Counted from the first letter of the stretch, positions 1-7,410 are shown. The stretch is 11,829 nt of DNA from Planctomycetota bacterium (GCA_022567365.1 JADFHG010000048.1:1-11829); one strand, 5' to 3'. Notes: generated by a model from the sequence alone, not told the origin. Numbers and translations: made by a program.

Positions 1-21
1 CGGGCGCGCGCCCGATGCCGC

Positions 22-1131
22 GTGGGTGAATTGCACAGGCCAAGTCATTACGCTCAACCAGTTGCGATCACCGGCTGCGGTTGGGTAACTCCGTTCGTGT
101 CGGGAGGTATTGACGCCGTTTTGTCCGTCGCGGCCGCGGGGTCCGCGAGCATCAGCGCCGACGGGGTTTTCTCGGCCATCCCCGATAGCGCAGTGACGCA
201 CTTCGACGGGCTGTCGAAGGAGATCGTGCTCGACAAGGCGTCGTGGATCACGGCGATCGCACTGGAGCACGCGCTCGAGCAAGCCGGTATCGATCGCGAC
301 GGGACCGACCCCTGCCGGACAGGCATGGTGTTCGGCTCGGCCCTCGCGGGCCAACTGGGGATGATTCGATTCGCCGAAGACGTCCGCGCCCAAAGCCCGC
401 GCTTCGTCAGCCCGATCCACTTTCCGCAAACGGTGGGCAACTACGTCAGCGGCGCCCTCGCGCGGGCGTACCACGTCCGCGGACCCAATCAAACGCTCGC
501 GTGCGGCGCGGCCTCCGGGCTGAGTGCCGTCATCGAGGGCGCGCGGCTCCTATCGGCCGACATGGCCGACGTCGTGTACGCGGGCGGTAGCGACCGCCTG
601 TCCGACGCGCTCGCGCTGGGGCTTGACGACGGTTCGCGCAGATTCGCGGAGGGCGCGTGCATGTTCGTATTGGAGCGGGCCGACGACGCCAAGGCGCGGG
701 GTGCAACGATCATCGCAACGATCACGCCACCGCCCTCGGCCGAAGACGAAGCAACTGCGGCGACCGCAGCGCGCGCAGAAATCGACGCCGGCGCAGCATC
801 GACGGAGGAAGCGATCGTTTCCTGTGCCACCGGTCGGCGCCCTGGCGGCATCGACATCGCACATTGGATCGGTCATTGCTTCGCCGCCCTCGGTGCAGCC
901 GCCATCGCAGCCGCCATCGGCGCCGCCTCAGGCCGAGAAGTGCCGGTGTGGAGCGAGGATGACAGCGGCGCCGTGACAACCCACCGCGTGGAAGCCCTTG
1001 CGCCAGCTAGAGCGGCAGCGCCAACCGGCGACAGCAACGGTAACGGGAACGATGGCGACGGCGTATCGGCCCTCATTCTCGCCGACGCGGCCGACAGCCC
1101 CCGCGCGGGGTTGAGGCTGCGGTTCGAGTGA
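22..1131 (+). CDS. Beta-ketoacyl synthase-like protein, short and atypical
   Basis: This is a thiolase-fold condensing enzyme homologue related to FabF-type 3-oxoacyl-ACP synthases. The N-terminus carries the typical beta strand VAITGCGWVTPF (residues 14-25). The nucleophile elbow is LACGAASGLSA with Cys161. AEGACMFVLERADDAKARGA (209-228) matches the family segment GEGAGMLVLEE. GHCFAALGAAAIAAA (284-298) matches the second active-site His segment (TGHLLGAAGA in FabF), with His285. The first catalytic His motif (HGTxT) is absent: the segment between residues 230 and 280 is a short Ala/Glu-rich stretch. The protein is 369 residues against about 410 for FabF. A Gly/Asn-rich linker (about 336-348) lies near the C-terminus. 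The start used is GTG at 22, but the frame stays open to the window edge, so the true start may lie upstream. It is the only plus-strand gene and converges on TcmP. The family call is secure; catalytic competence is doubtful. A role in fatty-acid, polyketide or aryl-polyene synthesis is only inferred. Confidence 0.75.
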   Translation: MGELHRPSHYAQPVAITGCGWVTPFVSGGIDAVLSVAAAGSASISADGVFSAIPDSAVTHFDGLSKEIVLDKASWITAIALEHALEQAGIDRDGTDPCRTGMVFGSALAGQLGMIRFAEDVRAQSPRFVSPIHFPQTVGNYVSGALARAYHVRGPNQTLACGAASGLSAVIEGARLLSADMADVVYAGGSDRLSDALALGLDDGSRRFAEGACMFVLERADDAKARGATIIATITPPPSAEDEATAATAARAEIDAGAASTEEAIVSCATGRRPGGIDIAHWIGHCFAALGAAAIAAAIGAASGREVPVWSEDDSGAVTTHRVEALAPARAAAPTGDSNGNGNDGDGVSALILADAADSPRAGLRLRFE

Positions 1132-1137
1132 GAACCG
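1120..1137 (+). terminator. Weak stem-loop spanning the KAS-like stop codon
   Basis: A perfect 6-bp stem (CGGTTC/GAACCG) with a 6-base loop encloses the TGA stop of the plus-strand gene. Only a short mixed TTACATAG follows, not a T-run, so a terminator role is uncertain. The 69-base convergent gap up to TcmP holds nothing else recognisable. Confidence 0.25.
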
Positions 1138-1200
1138 TTACATAGCCAGGGTCAAGGATCGGTCTACGAACGTCTCTCTCGACCACCCCTCTTTACTCTG

Positions 1201-2331
1201 TCACGAGCCCTCCGCTATCGGCCACAGCTTCGCGCTGTTTTCGATCTTCGTTCCTGAACAATCCGCTCCGAGCTTTCCGGAGCAAATCGCCTTCTTGATG
1301 GCCTGGTTGAATTCGGAGTCGGTGAACCGGCTTGCATTGCGAACGGTTGTTTCTGTTCTCAGAAACTTCCATTTCGTTGGACCAATCAAGCTCGCCGTAT
1401 CGAGAACGGCGGTGAGGATTTTGCCTTTGTCCACAACCTCCTCCTTCGGCTCGTTTGCAAACAGGAACCCCTCGACCGACTCGGCACGTACGAATTTGCG
1501 TCGGGCATTGACCATCGCCCGGTTCATCAGATCGACCGCGTGATGTGATCGAGAGCCAAAGATTAGATGATACTTCGGCACACGCATATTGATCGTCTGA
1601 CGAATGGGATAGTCAAGCACCCAGCGAAACCAGCTGCGGAGCTTATCGACGTATCCTGCGGCTATCGCCTCAGCACAGTCACCGCCAGTTCGCTTCCCAT
1701 CCGCAATGATGTCCTGCCAATAAGACCCGCCAGCGATTTCGTCGCAGGCGACAACCTCATGATGCGCCGGATTAAGGACTCCACCCTCCGAAGCCCGCGT
1801 GAGAAGGCCCCTTGCCCGTCGGACGAATTTTGACGAATGGAAGTTGATCAGTGTTTCGACACTCCGTCCGACTAGAAGTTGATCATACGCCGCCTTGAGA
1901 TCATCAAACTTCAGCTGCCCAGGGCTCATTGGGTCGAGATAGATGAACACGCTGTGGTCTTGGGATATTTGGCGGATGTGGTCCGCGTGCGTCCGAAAAT
2001 CGCCCTCAAGAACGTCGATAGCGAAGGGAAAGTTCTTCACATTTGCTCGTAGACGCTCGAAGAGCGACTTTTCGGCTTCGATGAACACGGCGCGAACCTT
2101 CGTGCCTCTTGCATGGGCCTTTTCGAGATGCTTAGCGATTATCAAGGGACTCCCCAGGCTCCCGTCTTCGGAAAACCGACCTGGACCGGCAAAGCAGTCA
2201 ATCACCGCGATCGGCAGGCGGAGTGTTGCAACCTTCGGGAGGTAGGGCTCCAAGTAGTAGTCGAGGATCGCGTCCTTATACTCCGACCATGGTTTCTTTC
2301 GTCGAAAGAAATCGTTTGGATCCTGTTGCAC
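1201..2331 (-). CDS. tcmP: Three-Cys-motif partner protein TcmP
   Basis: The 376-residue protein matches the TcmP family, which is named for its regular adjacency to three-Cys-motif (Gp37/Gp68, DUF5131) proteins. Visible hallmarks are the N-terminal FFRRKKPWSEYKDAILDYYL (residues 8-27), a methyltransferase-like glycine loop IDCFAGPGRF (44-53), an acidic strand end FIEAE (83-87), and a YLDPMSP motif (131-137) in the place of a motif-IV-like DPxx. These suggest a Rossmann/methyltransferase-type fold; enzyme activity is not established. The frame is open to an ATG at 2391. I chose GTG at 2331 because GGGAG (2340-2344) sits 8 bases upstream and because it puts the conserved FF..KKPW block right at the N-terminus. 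With this start the gene overlaps the end of the DUF5131 gene by 56 bases, so the pair is probably translationally coupled. It ends in TGA 69 bases from the convergent KAS-like gene. Family call firm, function unknown. Confidence 0.87.
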   Translation of the reverse strand: MQQDPNDFFRRKKPWSEYKDAILDYYLEPYLPKVATLRLPIAVIDCFAGPGRFSEDGSLGSPLIIAKHLEKAHARGTKVRAVFIEAEKSLFERLRANVKNFPFAIDVLEGDFRTHADHIRQISQDHSVFIYLDPMSPGQLKFDDLKAAYDQLLVGRSVETLINFHSSKFVRRARGLLTRASEGGVLNPAHHEVVACDEIAGGSYWQDIIADGKRTGGDCAEAIAAGYVDKLRSWFRWVLDYPIRQTINMRVPKYHLIFGSRSHHAVDLMNRAMVNARRKFVRAESVEGFLFANEPKEEVVDKGKILTAVLDTASLIGPTKWKFLRTETTVRNASRFTDSEFNQAIKKAICSGKLGADCSGTKIENSAKLWPIAEGS

Positions 2332-3067
2332 CGTTTGATCTCCCGTCTCTCGTCCGAGAAGGCGATGGCATTCCGTCCCAAGTCCTACCATCCAGCTCTC
2401 GCCCCGTCTTCTTCTTATTCACGCCGCCCCACTGCTTGAAGAAAAACGGAACATCGTATTGCTTGCATCGATCTCGAATCCGTTCGACCCACTCCCGCTT
2501 CATCGGGCGGGCGCCGGGGCCTGATTCGCCGCCGACGATGACCCAGTCGATGCCGGTAAGCGGAAGTCGCGCGATCGGTCCGAGCAGCGGCTCGACCGAG
2601 AGAAACCGGACCCGCGCGGGGATCTCGCGAAGCGTGTGTATGCGGTGGACGTAATCCTGGTTCTCGACACTCGTACCCAGCCACACGTTGTCGGGCCAGG
2701 GCAGGCGATCGGCATACGCGAGCGCGATCTCCGGCCGCTTGGTCAAGACCTGAAACTCATGCCGCGCTGCTTCGACCATGACGTCGAAGACCTGGCGAAT
2801 GAAATCGAAGGGCAGGTCTTCCTGAAACAAATCGCTCATCGAGTTGACGAAGACGCGCCGCGGTTTCTTCCACCCGAGAGGGAGCATTAGCGACTGAGGA
2901 TGCATCGCCAGTGAGAATGCGTCCTTGTATTGCGGGACGCCCATGGCCTGCAAACGTTTCGACATTCGCTCGGCGTAGCAATTCTTGCAACCCGGGCTGA
3001 CCTTCGTACACCCGGTGACCGGGTTCCAGGTTGCCTCCGTCCATTCGATCCGCGATCCGATTGCCAT
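2276..3067 (-). CDS. DUF5131 / phage Gp37-Gp68-like three-Cys-motif protein
   Basis: The 263-residue protein begins MAIGSRIEWTEATWNPVTGC and carries the family cysteine motif C-x6-C-x2-C (Cys20, Cys27, Cys30), followed by Tyr-Ala-Glu. Family blocks continue in order: FVNSMSDLF (73-81), LTKRP (108-112), GTSVE (131-135), SVEPLLGPI (157-165), VIVGGESGPGARPM (176-189) and FFFKQWGG (208-215). Such proteins occur in phages and bacteria. The clustered cysteines and barrel-like block order resemble radical-SAM proteins, but the spacing is not the canonical Cx3Cx2C, so that relation is inferred. The longer open frame (to 3247) has no family similarity in its first 60 residues. The ATG at 3067 has a good AGGTGG ribosome site (3074-3079) 6 bases upstream. 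The family usually ends near TWDGMP, so about 30 extra C-terminal residues coincide with the overlap into tcmP. It is the first gene of a two-gene operon. Confidence 0.9.
   Translation of the reverse strand: MAIGSRIEWTEATWNPVTGCTKVSPGCKNCYAERMSKRLQAMGVPQYKDAFSLAMHPQSLMLPLGWKKPRRVFVNSMSDLFQEDLPFDFIRQVFDVMVEAARHEFQVLTKRPEIALAYADRLPWPDNVWLGTSVENQDYVHRIHTLREIPARVRFLSVEPLLGPIARLPLTGIDWVIVGGESGPGARPMKREWVERIRDRCKQYDVPFFFKQWGGVNKKKTGRELDGRTWDGMPSPSRTRDGRSNGATGSKRFLSTKETMVGV
2340..2344 (-). promoter_or_regulatory. Ribosome binding site deciding the tcmP GTG start
   Basis: GGGAG on the minus strand lies 8 bases before GTG 2331, inside the coding end of the DUF5131 gene. It is better placed than anything upstream of the in-frame ATG at 2391. 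Confidence 0.5.
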
Positions 3068-3099
3068 GATCCGCCACCTAACAAAACCCTTATATACCA

Positions 3100-3128
3100 A
3101 TACTACTACACAGATCGACCATTGTCGA
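3100..3128 (-). promoter_or_regulatory. Candidate sigma70-type promoter of the DUF5131-tcmP operon
   Basis: On the minus strand TCGACA (3123-3128) and TAGTAT (3100-3105) are separated by exactly 17 bases, and the block is followed by an AT-rich TATATAAG stretch. A transcript would start about 25-30 bases before ATG 3067. Matches to consensus are 5/6 and 4/6. TATATA (3091-3096) is an alternative -10. The rest of the gap up to 3318 shows no gene or repeat that I can recognise. Confidence 0.4.
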
Positions 3129-3318
3129 GCGATTTCGCTACTCGATCGCGTGAGCTTGTTGGAATCTGCGGATATAGGAAGGGGCAGAAATGACCGACTT
3201 CGGGGCGCAATTACCGCGCTGCAAGTTGGGGCTAACTCATTGGGCAAATGCGCGACGTCGCCGCCACCACGCGATCAACGCATCGCTATTATCGCTCGAT
3301 CCCAGTTGCCACGGCACG

Positions 3319-4635
3319 TCAATCGTACACGACCGCCGGACACACACCATTCGCTATGTTGCACTCGACCTCGCTGATCCAATTGTCAAGGAACGACTCG
3401 TACGAGGCGAGAGAATCCTCAACGTTTGCTGCGTCAAAGAACCAAAATCGAAACGGGCCAAAAAAGCGTTCGCACGTCTCGCAAGGTGGCGGGAAACTCA
3501 GGTCGCATGTGCCCGCGGATTCGGCCATGAGATCGAACAGGCGTTGCTCCTGGTCGTTCGCACACGTTGCATCTGTGGTTTCCGCACAATCCGCCATTGA
3601 CACAACCGTTCGATCCCCGGTCGCGGGGTCAATGCGCATGATCAACGGGGCGTGTTCCGGCGGGCCGCCGGATACGAGCAGATCACCATCCGTTTGCACG
3701 GCGATCTTGCTCGGTGCATCGAGCGCGGGTCCGGTGCCGGTCGAGGAGTTTGAAACGATCGACCTGTTTCCCGAAACGGGATCGACACGAAAAACCGCAT
3801 CCGCGCAAGGATCCGCGACGAAAACGGTCCCGTCCTCCGCCAGAGCTATACCGCTCGGGCAGTCGAACGGGGGTCCCTCGCCCGTCGTAGCGTTTGAGAG
3901 CATCGTGCGATCACCGGTCGTCGGATCGACGCGCAGCAAGTCGCCGGACGGATTAAGCACGAGGATGGTCCCGTCGTCTTGGACGGCCAATTGCAACGGA
4001 AGTAATACGGGTGGGCCAAGCCCGATGTCGTCGCCCGACACAAAGGTCACCTCTCCCGGCGCCCCGACAATCTCGACGATTGCACCGGTTTCGGCACCGT
4101 CAACTCCGAGGACTCCTACGAACACTCGCCCGTCCTTCGCCACCGTGATTCCAAACGTGCCGCCGCTTCCCAGCCCTAGAGGGATCTCGAGGATGACCTG
4201 AAGGACCGTTGTCCGATCGCCGGAAGTCGAATTCACCAAGACGACCGACTCACGTTGCACAATGAGTAGGTTGCCGTCGCCGTCCAAAGCACCGTCCGAA
4301 ACGAATTGCAAGAGCGGTCCCGTACCCACTTCATCGACCTGCTCGAAGTCGCTCGAAAGAAACGCGCTCGACACGATCGACCGATCGCCATTTGTCGGAT
4401 CAACACGAAGCACCCGTTCGAAGCCCTCGAAGATCAGGAGATTCCCATCGGGCTCCACGACCAGGCCGAGCCCTTTGCTTGCGAAACCGGGGCCGTTTCC
4501 GACCGGCTCTGGAAGAATGACCGGCGTCGTTTCTTGTGGTTCTTGGTTCGGGTTTCCCGGGTCCACGTTGCACGCGCTACCCGCCAATATTCCCAGCGCC
4601 GCTATTTGCAGCACGCCATGTCGCGGTGTGATCAT
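3319..4635 (-). CDS. Predicted lipoprotein with six propeller-type (NHL/SMP-30-like) repeats and a Cys-rich C-terminus
   Basis: The 438-residue protein starts with a short basic segment, a hydrophobic helix (LQIAALGILAGSA) and Cys22. This is a lipoprotein-type signal although the residue at -3 is Gly rather than the usual Leu. The body contains six copies of a motif close to RVDPTTGDRTxVSN, at residues 77-90, 133-146, 188-201, 235-248, 283-296 and 334-347 (the third is degenerate). They are spaced 47-56 residues apart, each followed by a segment like GxGPxxxxPxxIAVxxDGxLxV. This is the pattern of a beta-propeller such as NHL or SMP-30/gluconolactonase-like repeats. The tail (348-438) holds seven cysteines, probably forming disulphides outside the cytoplasm. 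The ATG at 4635 has a strong GGAGG site (4644-4648) 8 bases upstream. The frame is open to 4743, but the extra 36 residues would bury the signal peptide. Probable exported surface or periplasmic protein; ligand unknown. It is a separate transcription unit, isolated by the upstream terminator. Confidence 0.78.
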   Translation of the reverse strand: MITPRHGVLQIAALGILAGSACNVDPGNPNQEPQETTPVILPEPVGNGPGFASKGLGLVVEPDGNLLIFEGFERVLRVDPTNGDRSIVSSAFLSSDFEQVDEVGTGPLLQFVSDGALDGDGNLLIVQRESVVLVNSTSGDRTTVLQVILEIPLGLGSGGTFGITVAKDGRVFVGVLGVDGAETGAIVEIVGAPGEVTFVSGDDIGLGPPVLLPLQLAVQDDGTILVLNPSGDLLRVDPTTGDRTMLSNATTGEGPPFDCPSGIALAEDGTVFVADPCADAVFRVDPVSGNRSIVSNSSTGTGPALDAPSKIAVQTDGDLLVSGGPPEHAPLIMRIDPATGDRTVVSMADCAETTDATCANDQEQRLFDLMAESAGTCDLSFPPPCETCERFFGPFRFWFFDAANVEDSLASYESFLDNWISEVECNIANGVCPAVVYD

Positions 4636-4675
4636 CGTCGTGGCCTCCAAAAGGACTGGCCGTTGCGCCCCCGCT

Positions 4676-4703
4676 AGCATACCCGGTTCGCGACGAATAG
4701 CAA
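4676..4703 (-). promoter_or_regulatory. Candidate promoter of the lipoprotein gene
   Basis: On the minus strand TTGCTA (4698-4703) and TATGCT (4676-4681) are 16 bases apart, each matching 4/6 consensus positions. Transcription would start about 34 bases before ATG 4635. The spacer contains the inverted repeat TTCGTCGCGAA, which could be incidental. Confidence 0.35.
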
Positions 4704-4760
4704 ACAGCCCGACCAGACTCCTGCCCGACCGCGCAGCAATCAAAGAATCGCAAACGCAAA

Positions 4761-4793
4761 CACCCCGCCGAGGGAGATCTCCTCGGCGGGGTG
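4761..4793 (-). terminator. Strong intrinsic terminator of the groESL operon
   Basis: A perfect 13-bp GC-rich stem (CACCCCGCCGAGG paired with CCTCGGCGGGGTG) encloses a 7-base loop. On the minus strand it is followed by TTTGCGTTTG, a broken T-rich tract. It lies 77 bases past the groEL stop and before the lipoprotein promoter, so it separates the two transcription units. Confidence 0.75.
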
Positions 4794-4869
4794 CCAGTAT
4801 GTTGCACGGTCACGTCTCGCGTGGCCGGTTGGTTTTCGCGTCGTCCGTGACGGTCATTGGGTGGCTCGT

Positions 4870-6546
4870 CTACATCATGCCGCCCATGCCGCCCATTCCA
4901 CCCATGCCGCCCATGCCACCTCCTGGCATTCCTCCGCCACCGCCGCCTTTCTTGCTGTCCTTCTCCTTGATGTCACTGATGATCACATCGGTCGTGAGCA
5001 GGAGACTGGCGACGGAAGCCGCGTTTTGCAGGGCGATTCGCTCGACCTTGGTCGGGACCAGGATGCCCATCTTGATCATGTCGCCGAACTCGCTGGTGAG
5101 GACGTTGTAGCCGAAGTTCGTGCTCTTCTCGGACATGATGCGCTGCCAGACGATCGAACCGTCATCGCCGGCGTTCATGGCGATCTGCTTGAGCGGCGCG
5201 GCGAGGGCGCGGCGGACGATATCGACGCCGGTCTTCTGGTCGCCCTTGACCTTCTTGGCCGCGGCGTCCAGCGCCGCCCCCGCCCGAACGACGGCCACGC
5301 CGCCGCCCGGCAAAACGCCTTCCTCGACGGCCGCACGGCAGGCGTGCAGCGCGTCCTCGACGCGGGCCTTCTTCTCTTTCATCTCGACTTCGGTGGCCGC
5401 GCCGACGTTGATCTGCGCGACGCCGCCCGCCAGCTTGGCCAGACGCTCCTCGAGCTTCTCGCGATCGTAGTCGCTGGTGGTCGCGTCGATCTCGTTCTTG
5501 ATCTGGTCGATGCGGCCCTTGATATTCGCCGTGGTTCCGCCGCCCTCGATGATCGTCGTGGTGTCCTTGTCGATGCGGACCTTCTTGGCGCTGCCGAGGT
5601 CGGAGAGGCTGACGTTTTCGAGTTTGATGCCGAGATCCTCGAAGATGGCGGTGCCGCCGGTGAGGATCGCCATGTCCTCGAGCATGGCCTTGCGGCGATC
5701 GCCGAAGCCGGGGGCCTTGACGGCCGCCACCTGCAACGTACCGCGGAGTTTGTTGACGACGAGCGTCGCTAGCGCCTCGCCCTCGACGTCTTCGGCGACG
5801 ATGAGGAGCGGCCTGCCCGACTGCGAGACCTTTTCGAGGATCGGGATGAGATCCTTGATCGCGGAGATCTTCTTTTCGTGGATGAGTATGAACGGCTTTT
5901 GCAGCTCGCACGCAAGGTCTTCAAACTTGTTGATGAAATGCGGGGAGAGATAGCCCTTGTCGAACTGCATTCCCTCGACGAGATCGACGGTCGTTTCGAG
6001 GGAGTTGCCCTCTTCGACGGTGATGACGCCGTCCTTTCCGACCCGATCCATGGCCGTGGCAATGTGCTTGCCGATTTCCTTGTCCTGGTTGGCGGCACAG
6101 GTGCCGACCTGGGCGATCTGTTCGCCGCCCTTGACGGGTGTGCTCATGTCGGCGAGGGCGGCGACAACGGCGGTGACGGCGGCCTCTATTCCGCGCTTGA
6201 GCTCCATCGAGTCGGCGCCGGCGGCGACGTTCTTGAGGCCTTCTTCGTATATGGCTTCGGCGTAGATCGTGGCCGTCGTGGTCCCGTCACCGGCGACGTC
6301 GGACGTCTTGGAGGCGACCTCCTTGACCATCTGGGCGCCCATATTCTCGTAGGCTTCTTCGAGCTCGATTTCCTTGGCGACGGTGACGCCGTCCTTGGTG
6401 ACGGTCGGCGCACCGAACGACTTTTCGATCACGACGTTTCGGCCACATGGACCGAGCGTGGCCTTGACCGCGCGTGCCAACTGGTTGACACCACGGCGGA
6501 TGGCCTCGCGGGCTTCCATCTCGTATGCGATTTGCTTGGCTGCCAT
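4870..6546 (-). CDS. groEL: Chaperonin GroEL (Hsp60)
   Basis: This is the ATP-dependent cytosolic chaperonin that folds proteins inside a double heptameric ring capped by GroES. It is full length at 558 residues. The ATP site is visible as TLGPxGRN (30-37) and the catalytic DGTTT block in VAGDGTTTATIYAEA. The second acidic residue lies in RVEDALHACRAAVEEG, followed by the PGGG loop. The apical-domain block KAPGFGDRRKAMLEDMAILTG is intact. The C-terminus is the usual disordered Gly-Met tail (four GGM repeats ending GGMM). Residue 34 is Cys (codon TGT), where E. coli GroEL has Lys in TLGPKGRN. The ATG at 6546 is preceded by GGAGA about 9 bases upstream. It follows groES with a 68-base gap in the standard groES-groEL order, and transcription ends at the hairpin at 4761-4793. 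Identification is certain. Confidence 0.98.
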   Translation of the reverse strand: MAAKQIAYEMEAREAIRRGVNQLARAVKATLGPCGRNVVIEKSFGAPTVTKDGVTVAKEIELEEAYENMGAQMVKEVASKTSDVAGDGTTTATIYAEAIYEEGLKNVAAGADSMELKRGIEAAVTAVVAALADMSTPVKGGEQIAQVGTCAANQDKEIGKHIATAMDRVGKDGVITVEEGNSLETTVDLVEGMQFDKGYLSPHFINKFEDLACELQKPFILIHEKKISAIKDLIPILEKVSQSGRPLLIVAEDVEGEALATLVVNKLRGTLQVAAVKAPGFGDRRKAMLEDMAILTGGTAIFEDLGIKLENVSLSDLGSAKKVRIDKDTTTIIEGGGTTANIKGRIDQIKNEIDATTSDYDREKLEERLAKLAGGVAQINVGAATEVEMKEKKARVEDALHACRAAVEEGVLPGGGVAVVRAGAALDAAAKKVKGDQKTGVDIVRRALAAPLKQIAMNAGDDGSIVWQRIMSEKSTNFGYNVLTSEFGDMIKMGILVPTKVERIALQNAASVASLLLTTDVIISDIKEKDSKKGGGGGGMPGGGMGGMGGMGGMGGMM

Positions 6547-6614
6547 CAGCGATTATCTCCAAAATGTGTTTCGTAAGGGTTGGACTTCTCACCACCCGAG
6601 CATGCGATTCCGCG

Positions 6615-6920
6615 TTACCCGACGATCCCGAGCACGTCGGACTCGTCCATGATGATATACTCCTCGTCGCCGACCTTGATCTCGGTGCCGGCGTAGCTCG
6701 TGAAGACGACCTCGTCGCGCTCGGAAAGTTGCATTTCGCTTCGAGTGCCGTCGTCGAGAATGCGCCCGTTGCCGACGGCCAGGACCACGCCGCGCTTGGG
6801 CTTCTCCTTGGCCGAGTCGGGAAGGACGATCCCGCCGGTCGTCGTCTCCTCGGCTTCGACGCGCTTGATGATGACCTTGTCGCCCAGGGGCTTGATGTTG
6901 AGTTTGCCGTGCTTTGCCAT
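6615..6920 (-). CDS. groES: Co-chaperonin GroES (Hsp10)
   Basis: The heptameric lid of the GroEL folding chamber. The 101-residue protein has the family opening IKPLGDKVIIKRVEAEE. The mobile loop TTTGGIVLPDSAKEKPKRG contains the hydrophobic IVL tripeptide that docks on GroEL, followed by GVVLAVGNGR and a C-terminal EYIIMDESDVLGIV. The length is normal. ATG 6920 has an AAAGGAG site about 11 bases upstream. It is the first gene of the bicistronic groES-groEL operon. It is preceded by an unusually long gene-free region holding paired TGNCAG elements, not by a recognisable CIRCE/HrcA operator. Confidence 0.98.
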   Translation of the reverse strand: MAKHGKLNIKPLGDKVIIKRVEAEETTTGGIVLPDSAKEKPKRGVVLAVGNGRILDDGTRSEMQLSERDEVVFTSYAGTEIKVGDEEYIIMDESDVLGIVG

Positions 6921-7186
6921 CTGATCGAAAACTCCTTTCGTCCGGGTTGAGGATCCCGCCCCACAATCACCGCGGCGCGGTCCGGGCCGCGCTTGGCGCG
7001 CGGTCTGGCGGTGCGGTCCGCCACGCGCGGAACGCCCACCGGCAAAGCAATAGCACGCCCGGTGCCAAGGGAGACGTCGGGCGCGACTTGGCGACGAAAG
7101 CCCGTAAGCCGTTTGTTTTCAGCAGGTTACGGACTTGGCGCTCGACCGCGGCCCCCCTCGCAAGCGCTGTCCTCGGGATCGGCGCG

Positions 7187-7231
7187 CTGTCATTTCTGCC
7201 ATTGGGATTCTCCGCGCTGCCAGATTGGCAG
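7187..7231. promoter_or_regulatory. Candidate groESL operator: two TGNCAG-type 15-mers phased at 30 bases
   Basis: CTGTCATTTCTGCCA (7187-7201) and CTGCCAGATTGGCAG (7217-7231) both consist of two CTGNCA-type hexamers separated by 3 bases. The second is a perfect palindrome apart from its centre; the first is a direct repeat. Their starts are exactly 30 bases apart, close to three helical turns, so a dimeric regulator could bind both on one DNA face. The nearest downstream gene on the minus strand is groES. The regulator is unknown. Confidence 0.4.
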
Positions 7232-7378
7232 TCCGGCGGGTCTTGCCCATGGGGTCGGGGCAGGGACCGGAGCGGGAGTTCCGACGTGTGAATTGGCCGA
7301 ACCAAGTGAGCCTCGCGGTTCGTCGCGCGTGAAGTGATGATTGGATACAGGGGTGTCTCGAGAGTCGATGGGTGCTAT

Positions 7379-7396
7379 GGGCAAACGTGCTTGCCC
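7379..7396 (-). terminator. Small perfect stem-loop downstream of the CorC-like gene
   Basis: GGGCAA and TTGCCC pair around a 6-base loop (ACGTGC). It lies about 70 bases beyond the CorC stop and has no T-run. It may contribute to termination or 3'-end stability. Confidence 0.25.
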
Positions 7397-7410
7397 GTGC
7401 GGCGTGGGAA

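Noticed and set aside
1132..3318. Flanking direct repeats or attachment sites around the DUF5131-tcmP cassette
   Set aside because: I compared both flanks by eye and found no convincing duplicated sequence, tRNA fragment or integrase.
3248..4201. Plus-strand 317-residue open frame opposite the lipoprotein gene
   Set aside because: Its Ser/Pro/Thr-rich repeats are the antisense of the propeller repeats. The minus-strand gene has a signal peptide, a promoter and a strong ribosome site.
4876..4925. Tandem repeat near the end of groEL (ATGCCGCCC units)
   Set aside because: It simply encodes the Gly-Met tail typical of GroEL and is not a mobile or CRISPR repeat.
4861..6576. Long plus-strand open frames (303 and 232 residues) opposite groEL
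   Set aside because: They are antisense shadows of a certain groEL gene in GC-rich DNA; the Asp/Leu/Gly-rich translation mirrors GroEL codons.
6967..7305. Possible 112-residue minus-strand gene upstream of groES
   Set aside because: No family resemblance, Arg/Pro/Ala-rich composition, and it covers the operator-like elements.
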